This document shows positions 33,162 through 41,408 of a DNA stretch of 64,000 nt, in pieces; the first letter of the stretch is position 1; each line of letters begins with the position of its first letter. This stretch comes from JBCBKL01 sp963922565 (GTDB lineage: Bacteria > Pseudomonadota > Alphaproteobacteria > Rhodobacterales > Rhodobacteraceae): NCBI GenBank assembly GCA_963922565.1, contig CAWUIQ010000005.1, positions 53,415 through 117,414 on the forward strand, given 5' to 3'. The notes under the pieces are model-generated. The model worked only from the letters and a program-made list of their open reading frames with translations. It was not told the DNA's origin and ran no database searches. The translations under genes were made by a program, and so were the position numbers.

Positions 33162-33667
33162 TGATCGGGCGTGATTATTGCGTCACCATGGCGCGGTACA
33201 ATGCGTGGCAAAACAGCAATCTGGCCGAGGCTCTCGAAGCGCTTGATGCCGAGGAACTCACCCGGGATCGGGGCGCGTTTTTCGGTTCGATCCTGCGGAC
33301 GGCGAACCACCTTGTCTGGGGTGATCACATCTGGATGTCGCGCTTTGACGGGGGCTCGGGCCCCGATTGCGACGGTCTGGAGGGGCTTGACGCCTACGCC
33401 AGCGCCCCGGCCTGGAAGGCAGAGCGCGACCGAATGGACGGACGCATATCGCTTTGGGCGGCGAGCCTCGAAGACGCCGATCTGTCAGGCGATCTGACCT
33501 GGTTTTCGGGCCTGTACAACGCCGAGATGACGCGCCCAAGGGCCTTGTGCGTCATGCAGTTTTTTAACCATCAGACGCACCATCGCGGGCAGATCCACGC
33601 CATGATCACGGCAGCGGGCGTCAAAGGATACGTAACCGATCTGCCCTTCATGCCCGAGGACCAATAA
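33161..33667 (+). CDS. DinB-family protein
   Basis: A 168-residue four-helix-bundle protein of the DinB/YfiT superfamily. The three metal-binding histidines appear to be His50 in ILRTANHLVWGDH and two in the C-terminal NHQTHHRGQ. Characterised relatives are thiol-transfer enzymes (to glutathione, mycothiol or bacillithiol-type substrates), while many have no known role. It overlaps DUF1326 upstream and the dmdA start downstream. A GTG at 33158 is an alternative start. Confidence 0.87.
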   Translation: MIGRDYCVTMARYNAWQNSNLAEALEALDAEELTRDRGAFFGSILRTANHLVWGDHIWMSRFDGGSGPDCDGLEGLDAYASAPAWKAERDRMDGRISLWAASLEDADLSGDLTWFSGLYNAEMTRPRALCVMQFFNHQTHHRGQIHAMITAAGVKGYVTDLPFMPEDQ

Positions 33668-34770
33668 TGACATTCATATCGCCGTCGCGCCGGTTGCGCC
33701 GTACGCCCTTTTCCGAAGGGGTCGAGGCAGCCGGTGTCAAAGCCTATACCGTCTACAACCACATGCTCCTGCCGACGGTCTTCGACAGCGTCGAGGAGGA
33801 TTACAGGCATCTCAAATCCAATGTGCAGATCTGGGACGTTGCCGCTGAACGGCAGGTCGAGCTGCGCGGACCGGATGCCGGGCGCCTGATGCAGATGCTG
33901 ACCCCGCGCGATCTGCGGGGCATGCTGCCGGGCCAGTGCTATTACGTGCCCATTGTCGATGAGACAGGGGGCATGCTGAACGATCCGGTCGCGGTGAAAC
34001 TGGCCGAGGACCGCTGGTGGATCTCGATTGCGGATTCCGACCTGTTGTTCTGGGTCAAGGGGATCGCCTACGGCTTCCGGCTGGATGTCCTGGTGGATGA
34101 ACCAGATGTTTCTCCGCTGGCCGTTCAGGGGCCGCTTGCCGAAGATCTGATGACCCGTGTCTTTGGCGAGACGGTCCGCGATATCCGCTTTTTCCGCTTC
34201 AAGATGCTGGAGTTTCAGGGGCGCAGTCTGGCCGTGGCCCGTTCGGGTTATTCGCGGCAGGGCGGCTTTGAGATCTATGTCGAGGGCAGCGATATCGCCA
34301 TGCCGCTGTGGCATGCGCTGATGGAGGCCGGGCGTGATCTGGATGTCAGGGCGGGCTGTCCCAACCTGATCGAACGGATCGAAGGCGGGCTTTTGTCCTA
34401 TGGCAACGACATGACCGACAACAACACGCCGCATGAATGCGGGCTGGGCAAGTTCTGCAATACCCAGACCGCCATAGGATGCGTGGGGCGCGATGCGCTG
34501 TTGCGGGTGGCGCAGGAAGGGCCGATCCGGCAAATCCGCGCCATCGAGATTTTTGGTGACCCCGTACCGCCTTGCGATCGGCGCTGGCCGCTCATGTCGG
34601 GCGAGCGGCATGTGGGCAACGTGACAAGCGCTGCCTGGTCACCAGATTTCAACACCAACGTGGCCATCGGCATGGTTCGCATGACACATTGGGACGAGGG
34701 AACCGATCTGGATGTCGTGACGCAGGACGGCGTGCGTGCGGCGAGCGTTTGGGAGACGTTCTGGCTATAG
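33667..34770 (+). CDS. dmdA: Dimethylsulfoniopropionate demethylase DmdA
   Basis: Moves a methyl group from DMSP to tetrahydrofolate, giving methylmercaptopropionate and 5-methyl-THF, in the cytosol. The 367-residue GcvT-fold protein closely resembles the Ruegeria pomeroyi DmdA as remembered: PSRRLRRTPFSEGVEAAGVK, YTVYNHMLLPTVFDS, QCYYVPIVDETGGMLNDPVAVK, PDVSPLAVQGP, ARSGYSRQGGFEIYVEGS and ERIEGGLLSYGNDMT, ending FWL. This distinguishes it from glycine-cleavage T proteins. It starts on the last base of the DinB gene, and acuI follows 76 bases later, as in R. pomeroyi. Confidence 0.93.
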   Translation: MTFISPSRRLRRTPFSEGVEAAGVKAYTVYNHMLLPTVFDSVEEDYRHLKSNVQIWDVAAERQVELRGPDAGRLMQMLTPRDLRGMLPGQCYYVPIVDETGGMLNDPVAVKLAEDRWWISIADSDLLFWVKGIAYGFRLDVLVDEPDVSPLAVQGPLAEDLMTRVFGETVRDIRFFRFKMLEFQGRSLAVARSGYSRQGGFEIYVEGSDIAMPLWHALMEAGRDLDVRAGCPNLIERIEGGLLSYGNDMTDNNTPHECGLGKFCNTQTAIGCVGRDALLRVAQEGPIRQIRAIEIFGDPVPPCDRRWPLMSGERHVGNVTSAAWSPDFNTNVAIGMVRMTHWDEGTDLDVVTQDGVRAASVWETFWL

Positions 34771-34846
34771 GTGTCGGCCTTTCGGAAAGCCTCCGGCGGG
34801 CGTATTTTGAACGAAGAGAAGGGGCGCGGCCCCGGAAAGGCGAGCG

Positions 34847-35839
34847 ATGTTCAACGCATTGATTGTTCGTAAAGACGAAGAGAGCGGCCAGACATCGGCG
34901 GCGGTCGAGCAGATTGGTCTTGATGATCTGCCCGAGGCGGAGGTGACGGTGGCGGTCGAGCACTCGACGGTGAATTACAAGGACGGTTTGTGCCTTGGGC
35001 CGGGTGGTGGTCTTGTTCGAAAGTACCCTCACATCCCCGGCATCGACTTTGCCGGTACGGTCGAAGCCTCCGACGATAACCGCTACAAGCCCGGCGACAA
35101 GGTTGTGCTGACCGGTTGGCGCGTGGGCGAGGCTCATTGGGGCGGCTATTCGCAAAAGGCGCGCGTGCGGGCTGATTGGCTGGTTCCGCTTCCTGCGGGC
35201 CTCGATACGCGTCAGGCCATGGCCGTGGGCACGGCAGGCTTCACCGCGATGTTGGCTGTTATGGCGCTGGAGGATCACGGGTTGGAACCCGGACATGGGC
35301 CGGTTCTGGTAACCGGTGCCGCAGGGGGCGTCGGATCCGTGGCAACCGCCATCCTCGCCAATCTTGGTCATGAGGTGGCGGCGGTCACCGGGCGGCCCGA
35401 AACCGGAGATTACCTGAAATCGCTGGGTGCGACCCAGATCGTGCCCCGCGAACAACTGAACGAAACAACCAAGCGCCCGCTCGAAAGCGAAACCTGGGCC
35501 GGCTGTGTCGACGCCGTGGGTGGCAACATGCTGGCCCGCGTGTTGGGGCAGATGAAGTATGGGGCATCTGTTGCTGCCGTTGGACTGGCCGGTGGGGCGG
35601 CGCTGCCCGCGACCGTCATTCCCTTCCTTCTGAGAGGCGTGAACCTTTTGGGTATCGACAGCGTGATGCAGCCCTATGAGAACCGCCTGCGGGCATGGGA
35701 ACGGATCGCGAAGGATCTGCCCATGGACAAGCTCGAGGCCATGATCAACCCGGCCACGCTGAGCGACCTGCCGAAGCTTGGCGCAGACATTCTAAAGGGC
35801 CAAGTCAAGGGCCGCGTCGTCGTGGATGTCAACGCATGA
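34847..35839 (+). CDS. acuI: Acryloyl-CoA reductase AcuI
   Basis: A 330-residue medium-chain dehydrogenase that uses NADPH to reduce acryloyl-CoA, a toxic DMSP breakdown product, to propionyl-CoA. Recognised by FNALIVRKDEESGQ, EHSTVNYKDGLCL, PHIPGIDFAGTVE and the nucleotide loop VLVTGAAGGVGSVATAILA. In roseobacters acuI is the usual neighbour of dmdA. A short GC hairpin followed by GTATTTTGAACGAAGAG lies in the gap after dmdA. The stop overlaps the HIT gene start (ATGA). Confidence 0.94.
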   Translation: MFNALIVRKDEESGQTSAAVEQIGLDDLPEAEVTVAVEHSTVNYKDGLCLGPGGGLVRKYPHIPGIDFAGTVEASDDNRYKPGDKVVLTGWRVGEAHWGGYSQKARVRADWLVPLPAGLDTRQAMAVGTAGFTAMLAVMALEDHGLEPGHGPVLVTGAAGGVGSVATAILANLGHEVAAVTGRPETGDYLKSLGATQIVPREQLNETTKRPLESETWAGCVDAVGGNMLARVLGQMKYGASVAAVGLAGGAALPATVIPFLLRGVNLLGIDSVMQPYENRLRAWERIAKDLPMDKLEAMINPATLSDLPKLGADILKGQVKGRVVVDVNA

Positions 35840-36252
35840 GCGGTTATGACGACCAGAACATCTTTGCCAAGATCCTGACCGATGACATCCCGTCGGTCAG
35901 GGTCTACGAGGATGATGACACACTCTGTTTCATGGATATCTTTCCGCGGGCGGATGGCCATTGCCTGGTCATTCCCAAGACGCCCGCGCGCAACTTACTG
36001 GATGCGACCGACGCCCAGCTGGCAAGCGTGATGGCCACGGTTCGGAAGGTTGCGAATGCGGCAAAGACGGCCCTCGGTGCTGACGGCATAACGGTCCAGC
36101 AATTCAATGAGGCGGCCGGGGGGCAGGAGGTGTTTCACCTTCATTTCCATATTTTGCCGCGCCATGAAGGTGTTGCATTACGCCCCCCCGGCCAAGCCGG
36201 CGACATGGATCAGATTGCATCATTGGCCGCACAGATTCGCGCTGAAATCTAA
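35836..36252 (+). CDS. HIT family hydrolase
   Basis: A 138-residue histidine-triad protein with the motif HLHFHILPR (residues about 96-104) and the N-terminal FAKILTDDIPSVRVYEDD. Family members hydrolyse nucleoside phosphoramidates or similar bonds. The ATGA overlap with acuI makes it the last gene of the dmdA run; a link to acyl-adenylate or CoA metabolism is only inferred. Confidence 0.92.
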   Translation: MSGYDDQNIFAKILTDDIPSVRVYEDDDTLCFMDIFPRADGHCLVIPKTPARNLLDATDAQLASVMATVRKVANAAKTALGADGITVQQFNEAAGGQEVFHLHFHILPRHEGVALRPPGQAGDMDQIASLAAQIRAEI

Positions 36253-36347
36253 CGCTTTTTCTGCATTGCAGCAGCGGTTTTCGGGTTTCATTCTTTCCAT
36301 GGATACCGGTCTGAGACGCAAAAAGCGGCTGATTTGGCGCATATTTG

Positions 36348-36423
36348 GGCATTCCAAAATATAAACATTTTGTAAAAATGCCGAGGCATGTTTCCCTGTT
36401 GTCACAAATAAAATGATAACAGG
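36348..36423 (+). promoter_or_regulatory. Two inverted repeats in the BCCT transporter leader
   Basis: First, a nested repeat: outer GGCATT/AATGCC (36348-36353 with 36377-36382) and inner CAAAAT/ATTTTG (36355-36360 with 36367-36372). Second, CCTGTTGTCA / TGATAACAGG (36395-36404 with 36414-36423), 9 of 10 positions paired, reaching the Shine-Dalgarno region just before the ATG at 36433. They could be operators or RNA hairpins masking the ribosome site. Confidence 0.55.
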
Positions 36424-36432
36424 AAGGTAACC

Positions 36433-38124
36433 ATGGCACCCAAACCCCCTCTGATGGATCTACCCATCAGAACCGCAGACAGCGGGTTCTATTCGGGCTT
36501 CAGTCCCAGCGTCGCCGTCATCTCGAAATTCATCATTGCCGCCCTTGTTGTGTGGGCGGTGGTGTTTCCGGATGCGGCCGGCGCAGTTCTGAACGCCGTC
36601 AACACGTTCATCCTCGCGAACACGGCATATTGGTACATCTATATCGTCGCGGGCTTCGTGCTTTTGTGCTTGTTGTTGGCCATCTGGCCCGCAGCCGGGC
36701 GCCTCAAGCTGGGTGTCGAGGGCGACAAGCCTGAATTCTCGAATTTCTCATGGTTTTCGATGATGTTTGGCGCCGGTATCGGGGTCGGCATGTTGACCTG
36801 GGCCGTGGCCGAACCGGTTTATCATTTCCAGAACAATCCGGACGTTATTCAGGGTTTTGTGGCCGGTGAATCCGCCGAGACAATTCGCAGCGCATATAAG
36901 TGGTCATTCCTGCACTGGGGTCTTGGTGCATGGGCCTGCTACGCGATTGCAGGTCTGGCACTAGGCTTCTTCTGTTACCGGCGCGGTTTGCCCCTGACGA
37001 TGCGGTCTTCGCTGACGCCGCTCTTCGGCAAGGCGCTGTCGGGGCCATTGGGCAGCGTCATCGACATCGTGGCCGTGGTTGCGACGATCCTCGGCGTTGC
37101 TCAAACCCTTGGCTTTGGGGTCGAACAGTTCGTGGCCGGTCTGACCCGTATCGGGATTGGCGGGCTGACCAACGAGGCGGGCACCTCGAACACGCTTGGG
37201 GTGATCGTCGCGATCCTTGTCATCATGGGCGCATCCACGCTGTCGGCGCTTTCAGGTGTCGGTAAGGGCATCAAGTGGCTGTCAAACCTCAACATGGGGC
37301 TCTCGATCTTCCTTCTGACGTTCTTCCTGCTCTTCGGGTCCACGTTCTTTGGCCTGCAGGCGCTGTTCGTCGGTATCTGGGACTACCTCGTTGCGATGCC
37401 CGAGATGCTGTTCACCGTTTGGCGCTCGGACGGCGTCGAAGGATCGGTGGCCACGCAGCTCGAAGGCTGGCAGGGCGGCTGGTCGGTGTTCTACTGGGCC
37501 TGGTGGATCGCATTTGCCCCGTTTGTCGGCCTGTTCCTGGCCCGCATCTCCAAGGGGCGGTCGATCCGCGAGTTCGTGATCGGTGCGATCCTTGTCCCGT
37601 CGCTGATGTGCTTTGTCTGGTTCACCTGGGCCGGGGGCACGGCAATCGATCTTGAGCTTAACGGCAACGCGAACGGCGCCATTCTCGGTGCGCCGGATGG
37701 TGACAAGATCTTTGCCATGGTGGTCCACATGCTGGGGGCCGCACTGGGCTGGGGTATGTCGGTCGTGATCGTGATCTTGCTGATGACCTATCTGGTCACA
37801 ACAGCGGACTCGGCCGTGCTGATCGTCAACACGATCAACGCTGCAGGTGACGAAGGACCAAAGGCAAAGCCCCACATCTACTTCTGGGGTGTCGCCCTTG
37901 GACTTGTCGTTGCAGCGCTGCTGATTGCAGGTGCTTCGGACAACGATCCGAAAGGGGGCCTGAAGGCGATCCAGACGGCCATGGTGATCGGGGCCTTCCC
38001 GTTCTCGATCGTTATGGTTCTGCAGGGTATTGCCCTGATCAAAGCGATCTGGAACGACAGCCAGCGTGAAAAGCACGGTGTTGCAACCACCTCCGATTCC
38101 GCGACCGCTGCCCCGGCAGAGTGA
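36433..38124 (+). CDS. BCCT-family betaine/choline/DMSP transporter
   Basis: A 563-residue, twelve-helix secondary transporter for quaternary-ammonium or sulfonium compounds. Family features: FSWFSMMFGAGIGVGMLTWAVAEPVYHF, WGLGAWACYAIAGLALGFFCYR, and the Trp-rich VFYWAWWIAFAPFVGLFLARISKGRSIREF substrate segment. It lies directly after dmdA-acuI-HIT on the same strand, so DMSP is a likely substrate, although betaine cannot be excluded. It has its own leader and ends in a strong terminator. Confidence 0.92.
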   Translation: MAPKPPLMDLPIRTADSGFYSGFSPSVAVISKFIIAALVVWAVVFPDAAGAVLNAVNTFILANTAYWYIYIVAGFVLLCLLLAIWPAAGRLKLGVEGDKPEFSNFSWFSMMFGAGIGVGMLTWAVAEPVYHFQNNPDVIQGFVAGESAETIRSAYKWSFLHWGLGAWACYAIAGLALGFFCYRRGLPLTMRSSLTPLFGKALSGPLGSVIDIVAVVATILGVAQTLGFGVEQFVAGLTRIGIGGLTNEAGTSNTLGVIVAILVIMGASTLSALSGVGKGIKWLSNLNMGLSIFLLTFFLLFGSTFFGLQALFVGIWDYLVAMPEMLFTVWRSDGVEGSVATQLEGWQGGWSVFYWAWWIAFAPFVGLFLARISKGRSIREFVIGAILVPSLMCFVWFTWAGGTAIDLELNGNANGAILGAPDGDKIFAMVVHMLGAALGWGMSVVIVILLMTYLVTTADSAVLIVNTINAAGDEGPKAKPHIYFWGVALGLVVAALLIAGASDNDPKGGLKAIQTAMVIGAFPFSIVMVLQGIALIKAIWNDSQREKHGVATTSDSATAAPAE

Positions 38125-38138
38125 TCGCGACACTTTAG

Positions 38139-38171
38139 AAAAGGCCCCGGTTCAATCCGGGGCCTTTTTTT
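38139..38171 (+). terminator. Intrinsic terminator after the BCCT transporter
   Basis: A 12-base stem AAAAGGCCCCGG / CCGGGGCCTTTT (38139-38150 with 38157-38168) with a 6-base loop and a T run to 38171. Confidence 0.93.
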
Positions 38172-38205
38172 GTTTGAGCTGACGCTGGGTGATGCTGGGC
38201 GCATA

Positions 38206-38233
38206 TGATCCACGCGAACCGGGGCTACGTAAG
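38206..38233 (+). promoter_or_regulatory. RpoE (ECF)-type promoter for the photolyase gene
   Basis: TGATCC (38206-38211), 18 bases, then TAAG (38230-38233). This matches the promoter pattern, as I remember it, of the RpoE-ChrR singlet-oxygen sigma factor in Rhodobacter sphaeroides, whose targets include a photolyase and a cyclopropane fatty acid synthase. It is upstream of exactly that pair of genes. Confidence 0.65.
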
Positions 38234-38257
38234 CAGTTAACAAAACGGAAATGGACG

Positions 38258-39673
38258 TTGAGCAGTCACCCAATCATCCTCTGGTTCAGGCGCGATCTGC
38301 GGCTGAGCGATCATCCGGCCTTGCATGCCGCCGCGCAGAGCGGGCGTGCCATTATTCCACTCTTTGTGCGCGACGAGCAGGTCGATGAATACGGGGCTGC
38401 GCCAAAATGGCGGCTCGGCCTCGGCCTTGAGGCGTTTGGGGATTGTCTGAGCAAAGCCGAAAGCCGGCTGACCCTGCGCAGGGGCGATGCACTGGAAGTG
38501 TTGCAGGGCATTATCAAGGAAACAGGCGCCACATCAGTCTATTGGACCCGGCTATACGATCCGCAGTCGACCAAGCGGGACAGCGCGATCAAGACGGCGT
38601 TGAAAGAGGCTGGGATAGATGCCCGCAGCTTTGGCGGTCATCTGATGTTCGAACCATGGACGGCGGAGACGAAAACGGGCGGCTTCTACAAGGTCTACAC
38701 ACCCTTCTGGAAGTCGGTAAAGGATCGGGACGTCGATGCGCCGTTGCCGGCGCCCAAGACGCTGACGCCGCCGGAGGCATGGCCGGCATCGGACGACTTG
38801 GCCGACTGGGGCCTTGGCGCCGCGATGAAGCGGGGCGCCGGCATTGTCCGGCCTTATGTCCGTTTGGGCGAGGCGGCCGCGCAGGACCGCCTGGCCGAGT
38901 TCATTGAGACCACCGTCGCACGATATGCCGATCTGCGGGATCTGCCCGCCATCGACGGCACATCCGGCCTGTCCGAAAACCTGTCGCTCGGAGAGATCAG
39001 CCCCCATCAATGCTGGCATGCTGGGATGCGGGCGCTTCGGGAGGGTAAGGCGGGCGCCGAGATCTTTCTCAAAGAGCTGGTCTGGCGCGAATTTGCATAC
39101 CACCTGATGCATCACACGCCGCATATGCTGACCGGGAACTGGAAACCCGATTGGGATGCCTTCCCCTGGAATACCGAAGAGACGGCCGAGGTGCTGGCCT
39201 GGAAACAGGGCCGCACAGGCATCCCCTTTGTCGATGCTGCCATGCGCGAGATGTACGTCACGGGACGGATGCACAATCGCGGGCGGATGATCGTCGCGTC
39301 CTATCTGACGAAACACCTGCTGACGGACTGGAAGATCGGCCTCGATTGGTTCGAGGATTGCCTCATTGACTGGGACCCGGCCTCGAACGCCATGGGCTGG
39401 CAATGGTCGGCAGGGTCGGGGCCTGACGCCACGCCCTATTTCCGCGTCTTCAACCCGGTCACCCAGCTCGACAAGTTCGACAGGAACCATGACTACGTCG
39501 ATCGCTGGATCGCCGAAGGCCGGGCCAACCCGCACGCGGATGCGCTGGCCTATTTCGAGGCCATTCCCGAAAGCTGGGGTCTGTCGCCAGATGATCCATA
39601 TCCGCGCCCGGTCGTAACACCCGAAGCAGGGCGCAAACGGGCGCTAAGTGCATATGAAAACCGAAGTTTCTGA
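38258..39673 (+). CDS. phr: Deoxyribodipyrimidine photolyase
   Basis: Repairs UV-made pyrimidine dimers using light and FAD. The 471-residue protein has the N-terminal antenna domain (HPIILWFRRDLRLSDHPALHAAA) and the FAD domain with ELVWREFAYHLMHHTPHM, NPDWDAFPW-like WKPDWDAFPWN, RQGRTGIPFVDAAMREMYVTGRMHNRGRM and the Trp-rich SNAMGWQWSAGSGPDA. TTG at 38258 is chosen as start: GGAA lies 8 bases upstream and the predicted transcript begins only near 38240, which excludes the longer frame from 38189. Confidence 0.92.
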   Translation: MSSHPIILWFRRDLRLSDHPALHAAAQSGRAIIPLFVRDEQVDEYGAAPKWRLGLGLEAFGDCLSKAESRLTLRRGDALEVLQGIIKETGATSVYWTRLYDPQSTKRDSAIKTALKEAGIDARSFGGHLMFEPWTAETKTGGFYKVYTPFWKSVKDRDVDAPLPAPKTLTPPEAWPASDDLADWGLGAAMKRGAGIVRPYVRLGEAAAQDRLAEFIETTVARYADLRDLPAIDGTSGLSENLSLGEISPHQCWHAGMRALREGKAGAEIFLKELVWREFAYHLMHHTPHMLTGNWKPDWDAFPWNTEETAEVLAWKQGRTGIPFVDAAMREMYVTGRMHNRGRMIVASYLTKHLLTDWKIGLDWFEDCLIDWDPASNAMGWQWSAGSGPDATPYFRVFNPVTQLDKFDRNHDYVDRWIAEGRANPHADALAYFEAIPESWGLSPDDPYPRPVVTPEAGRKRALSAYENRSF

Positions 39674-39731
39674 GGTTGCGTGAAATTGTGTGTCAACGTA
39701 GCCTGACAAAAAAAGGGGATGAGTTCCGGGG

Positions 39732-40940
39732 ATGGTGCTAACGACGACAGACGGGGAGACGGGGCTCCCACGCTATTTCGCTCAGGTTTTTGCGGCCTCG
39801 ACGGAACTGCAGCATGGGCGGATCGACTTCGTATTGCCCGACGGACGGCTGTTCCGGGCCCAGGGGCACAATCCTGGCCCGATCGCTGAGCTGCATATCC
39901 ACAACACTGATCTTTTTGCCCGGCTGATCCGCGAAGGCGATCTGGGTTTTTGCGATGCCTACCTCGACGAATGGTGGAGCACGCCGGACCTGCAGGCGTT
40001 CATGGATCTGATCCATGCCGACAACGATGACTATTATGATGGCTTCCGGGGGCTGTGGCTGCTGCGCCAGTTCGAGCTTTTCCGGTTCTGGCTGCATCGC
40101 AATCATCGCGGGCAGGCGAAAAAGAACATCAGCCACCATTACGATCTCGGCAACGACTTCTATGGTCTGTGGCTCGACGACACGATGACCTATTCCTCGG
40201 CGTTGTTCGAGACGGGGCAGGAAAGTACGGAAAAGGCACAGATTGCCAAGTATGCCAGCATGGTCGATCAGATGGGTGCGCAACCTGGCGATCATATCCT
40301 TGAAATCGGATGTGGTTGGGGTGGCTTTGCCGAATATGCCGCCAAGGAACGCGGGCTGCGGGTGACCGGCCTTACCATCAGCGAAGAGCAGTTTAAGTAT
40401 GCCCGTCAGCGCATTGAAAAGGCTGGCCTATCCGAGATGGTCGATTTCAAGTTGCAGGATTATCGCGACGAGAGTGGCACCTATGACGGCATTGCCAGCA
40501 TCGAGATGTTCGAGGCTGTGGGTCAGCGGTATTGGCCGGTCTACTTCAAGACGGTGCGCGAGCGGCTGAAGCCCGGAAAAAACGCCACCCTGCAGATCAT
40601 CACGGTGCAGGACAAGCGCTGGCATATCTACAAGCGCGGCGTCGACTTCGTCCAGAAATACATCTTTCCGGGTGGTATGCTGCCTTCGCCCTCTGCCCTG
40701 CGCGAGCAGATCGTAAAGGCCGGTTTTGCCGTCGAACGCTCGATCGAGTTCGGGCAATCCTACAACATCACGCTGCGGCGCTGGCATGAAACGTTCAACG
40801 AAAAGTGGGATGAAATCGCCCATATGGGGTTCGACGAACGGTTTCGGCGCATGTGGAATTTTTACCTGACCTCTTGCGCCGCAACGTTTGAAAGTGCCAA
40901 CTGCGACGTGACGCAGATCACGATAAGACGACCCGGATAA
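39732..40940 (+). CDS. cfa: Cyclopropane-fatty-acyl-phospholipid synthase
   Basis: Adds a methylene group from SAM across the double bond of membrane phospholipid acyl chains. The 402-residue protein has KKNISHHYDLGNDFYGLWLDDTMTYSSALFETG, the SAM motif ILEIGCGWGGFAEYAA, VTGLTISEEQ and VDFVQKYIFPGGMLPS. It follows phr by 58 bases with no terminator, so one message is likely, consistent with shared control by the singlet-oxygen response. Confidence 0.95.
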   Translation: MVLTTTDGETGLPRYFAQVFAASTELQHGRIDFVLPDGRLFRAQGHNPGPIAELHIHNTDLFARLIREGDLGFCDAYLDEWWSTPDLQAFMDLIHADNDDYYDGFRGLWLLRQFELFRFWLHRNHRGQAKKNISHHYDLGNDFYGLWLDDTMTYSSALFETGQESTEKAQIAKYASMVDQMGAQPGDHILEIGCGWGGFAEYAAKERGLRVTGLTISEEQFKYARQRIEKAGLSEMVDFKLQDYRDESGTYDGIASIEMFEAVGQRYWPVYFKTVRERLKPGKNATLQIITVQDKRWHIYKRGVDFVQKYIFPGGMLPSPSALREQIVKAGFAVERSIEFGQSYNITLRRWHETFNEKWDEIAHMGFDERFRRMWNFYLTSCAATFESANCDVTQITIRRPG

Positions 40941-40964
40941 CAATGACGAGCAGCGGAAAGACCA

Positions 40965-41405
40965 ATGCCTAACGCGGCACGCCTGTCGGCGGCAGCGACC
41001 CTCGCAATTCTGGCCTTTATCGTATCGGGGCAGATCATGCCGTTGATGCCAGAGGGCACGGCCTTTGGCTATTTCACCCCGATCAACATGCTCATCGGGA
41101 TCCTCTGCGGCTGGATCGCGGTTGGGCCGCGCATGGGCCGGGGATGGACATCGGCGATCAATGTGGGCCTGACGGGTGCGTTCTTGCTGGTGTTCTGGGG
41201 CATTTTTGTCCAAGCGGCCAACGAAATGACGCGCCTCGCCATGCGCAATCGCTATGATGGCCCGTTCGAGGCGATCATTGCCGTCTTCCAGATCGGCGCC
41301 GAATATGCGCTGATCATGGGAACCGTCACGATCATCGGTACATTGGTCGGCGGCGGGATCATCACCGGACTTGCAGCGGAGTATTCCTGGCGCAAGTGGA
41401 ATTGA
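40965..41405 (+). CDS. trgA: TrgA family tellurite-resistance membrane protein
   Basis: A 146-residue protein with about four membrane helices, resembling TrgA of Rhodobacter sphaeroides (INMLIGILCGWIAVGPRMGRGW; IGTLVGGGIITGLAAEYSWRKW). There trgA, trgB and cysK lie together and confer tellurite resistance; the same order is found here. The biochemical role is not known. trgB starts 3 bases after its stop. Confidence 0.85.
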   Translation: MPNAARLSAAATLAILAFIVSGQIMPLMPEGTAFGYFTPINMLIGILCGWIAVGPRMGRGWTSAINVGLTGAFLLVFWGIFVQAANEMTRLAMRNRYDGPFEAIIAVFQIGAEYALIMGTVTIIGTLVGGGIITGLAAEYSWRKWN

Positions 41406-41408
41406 GGC

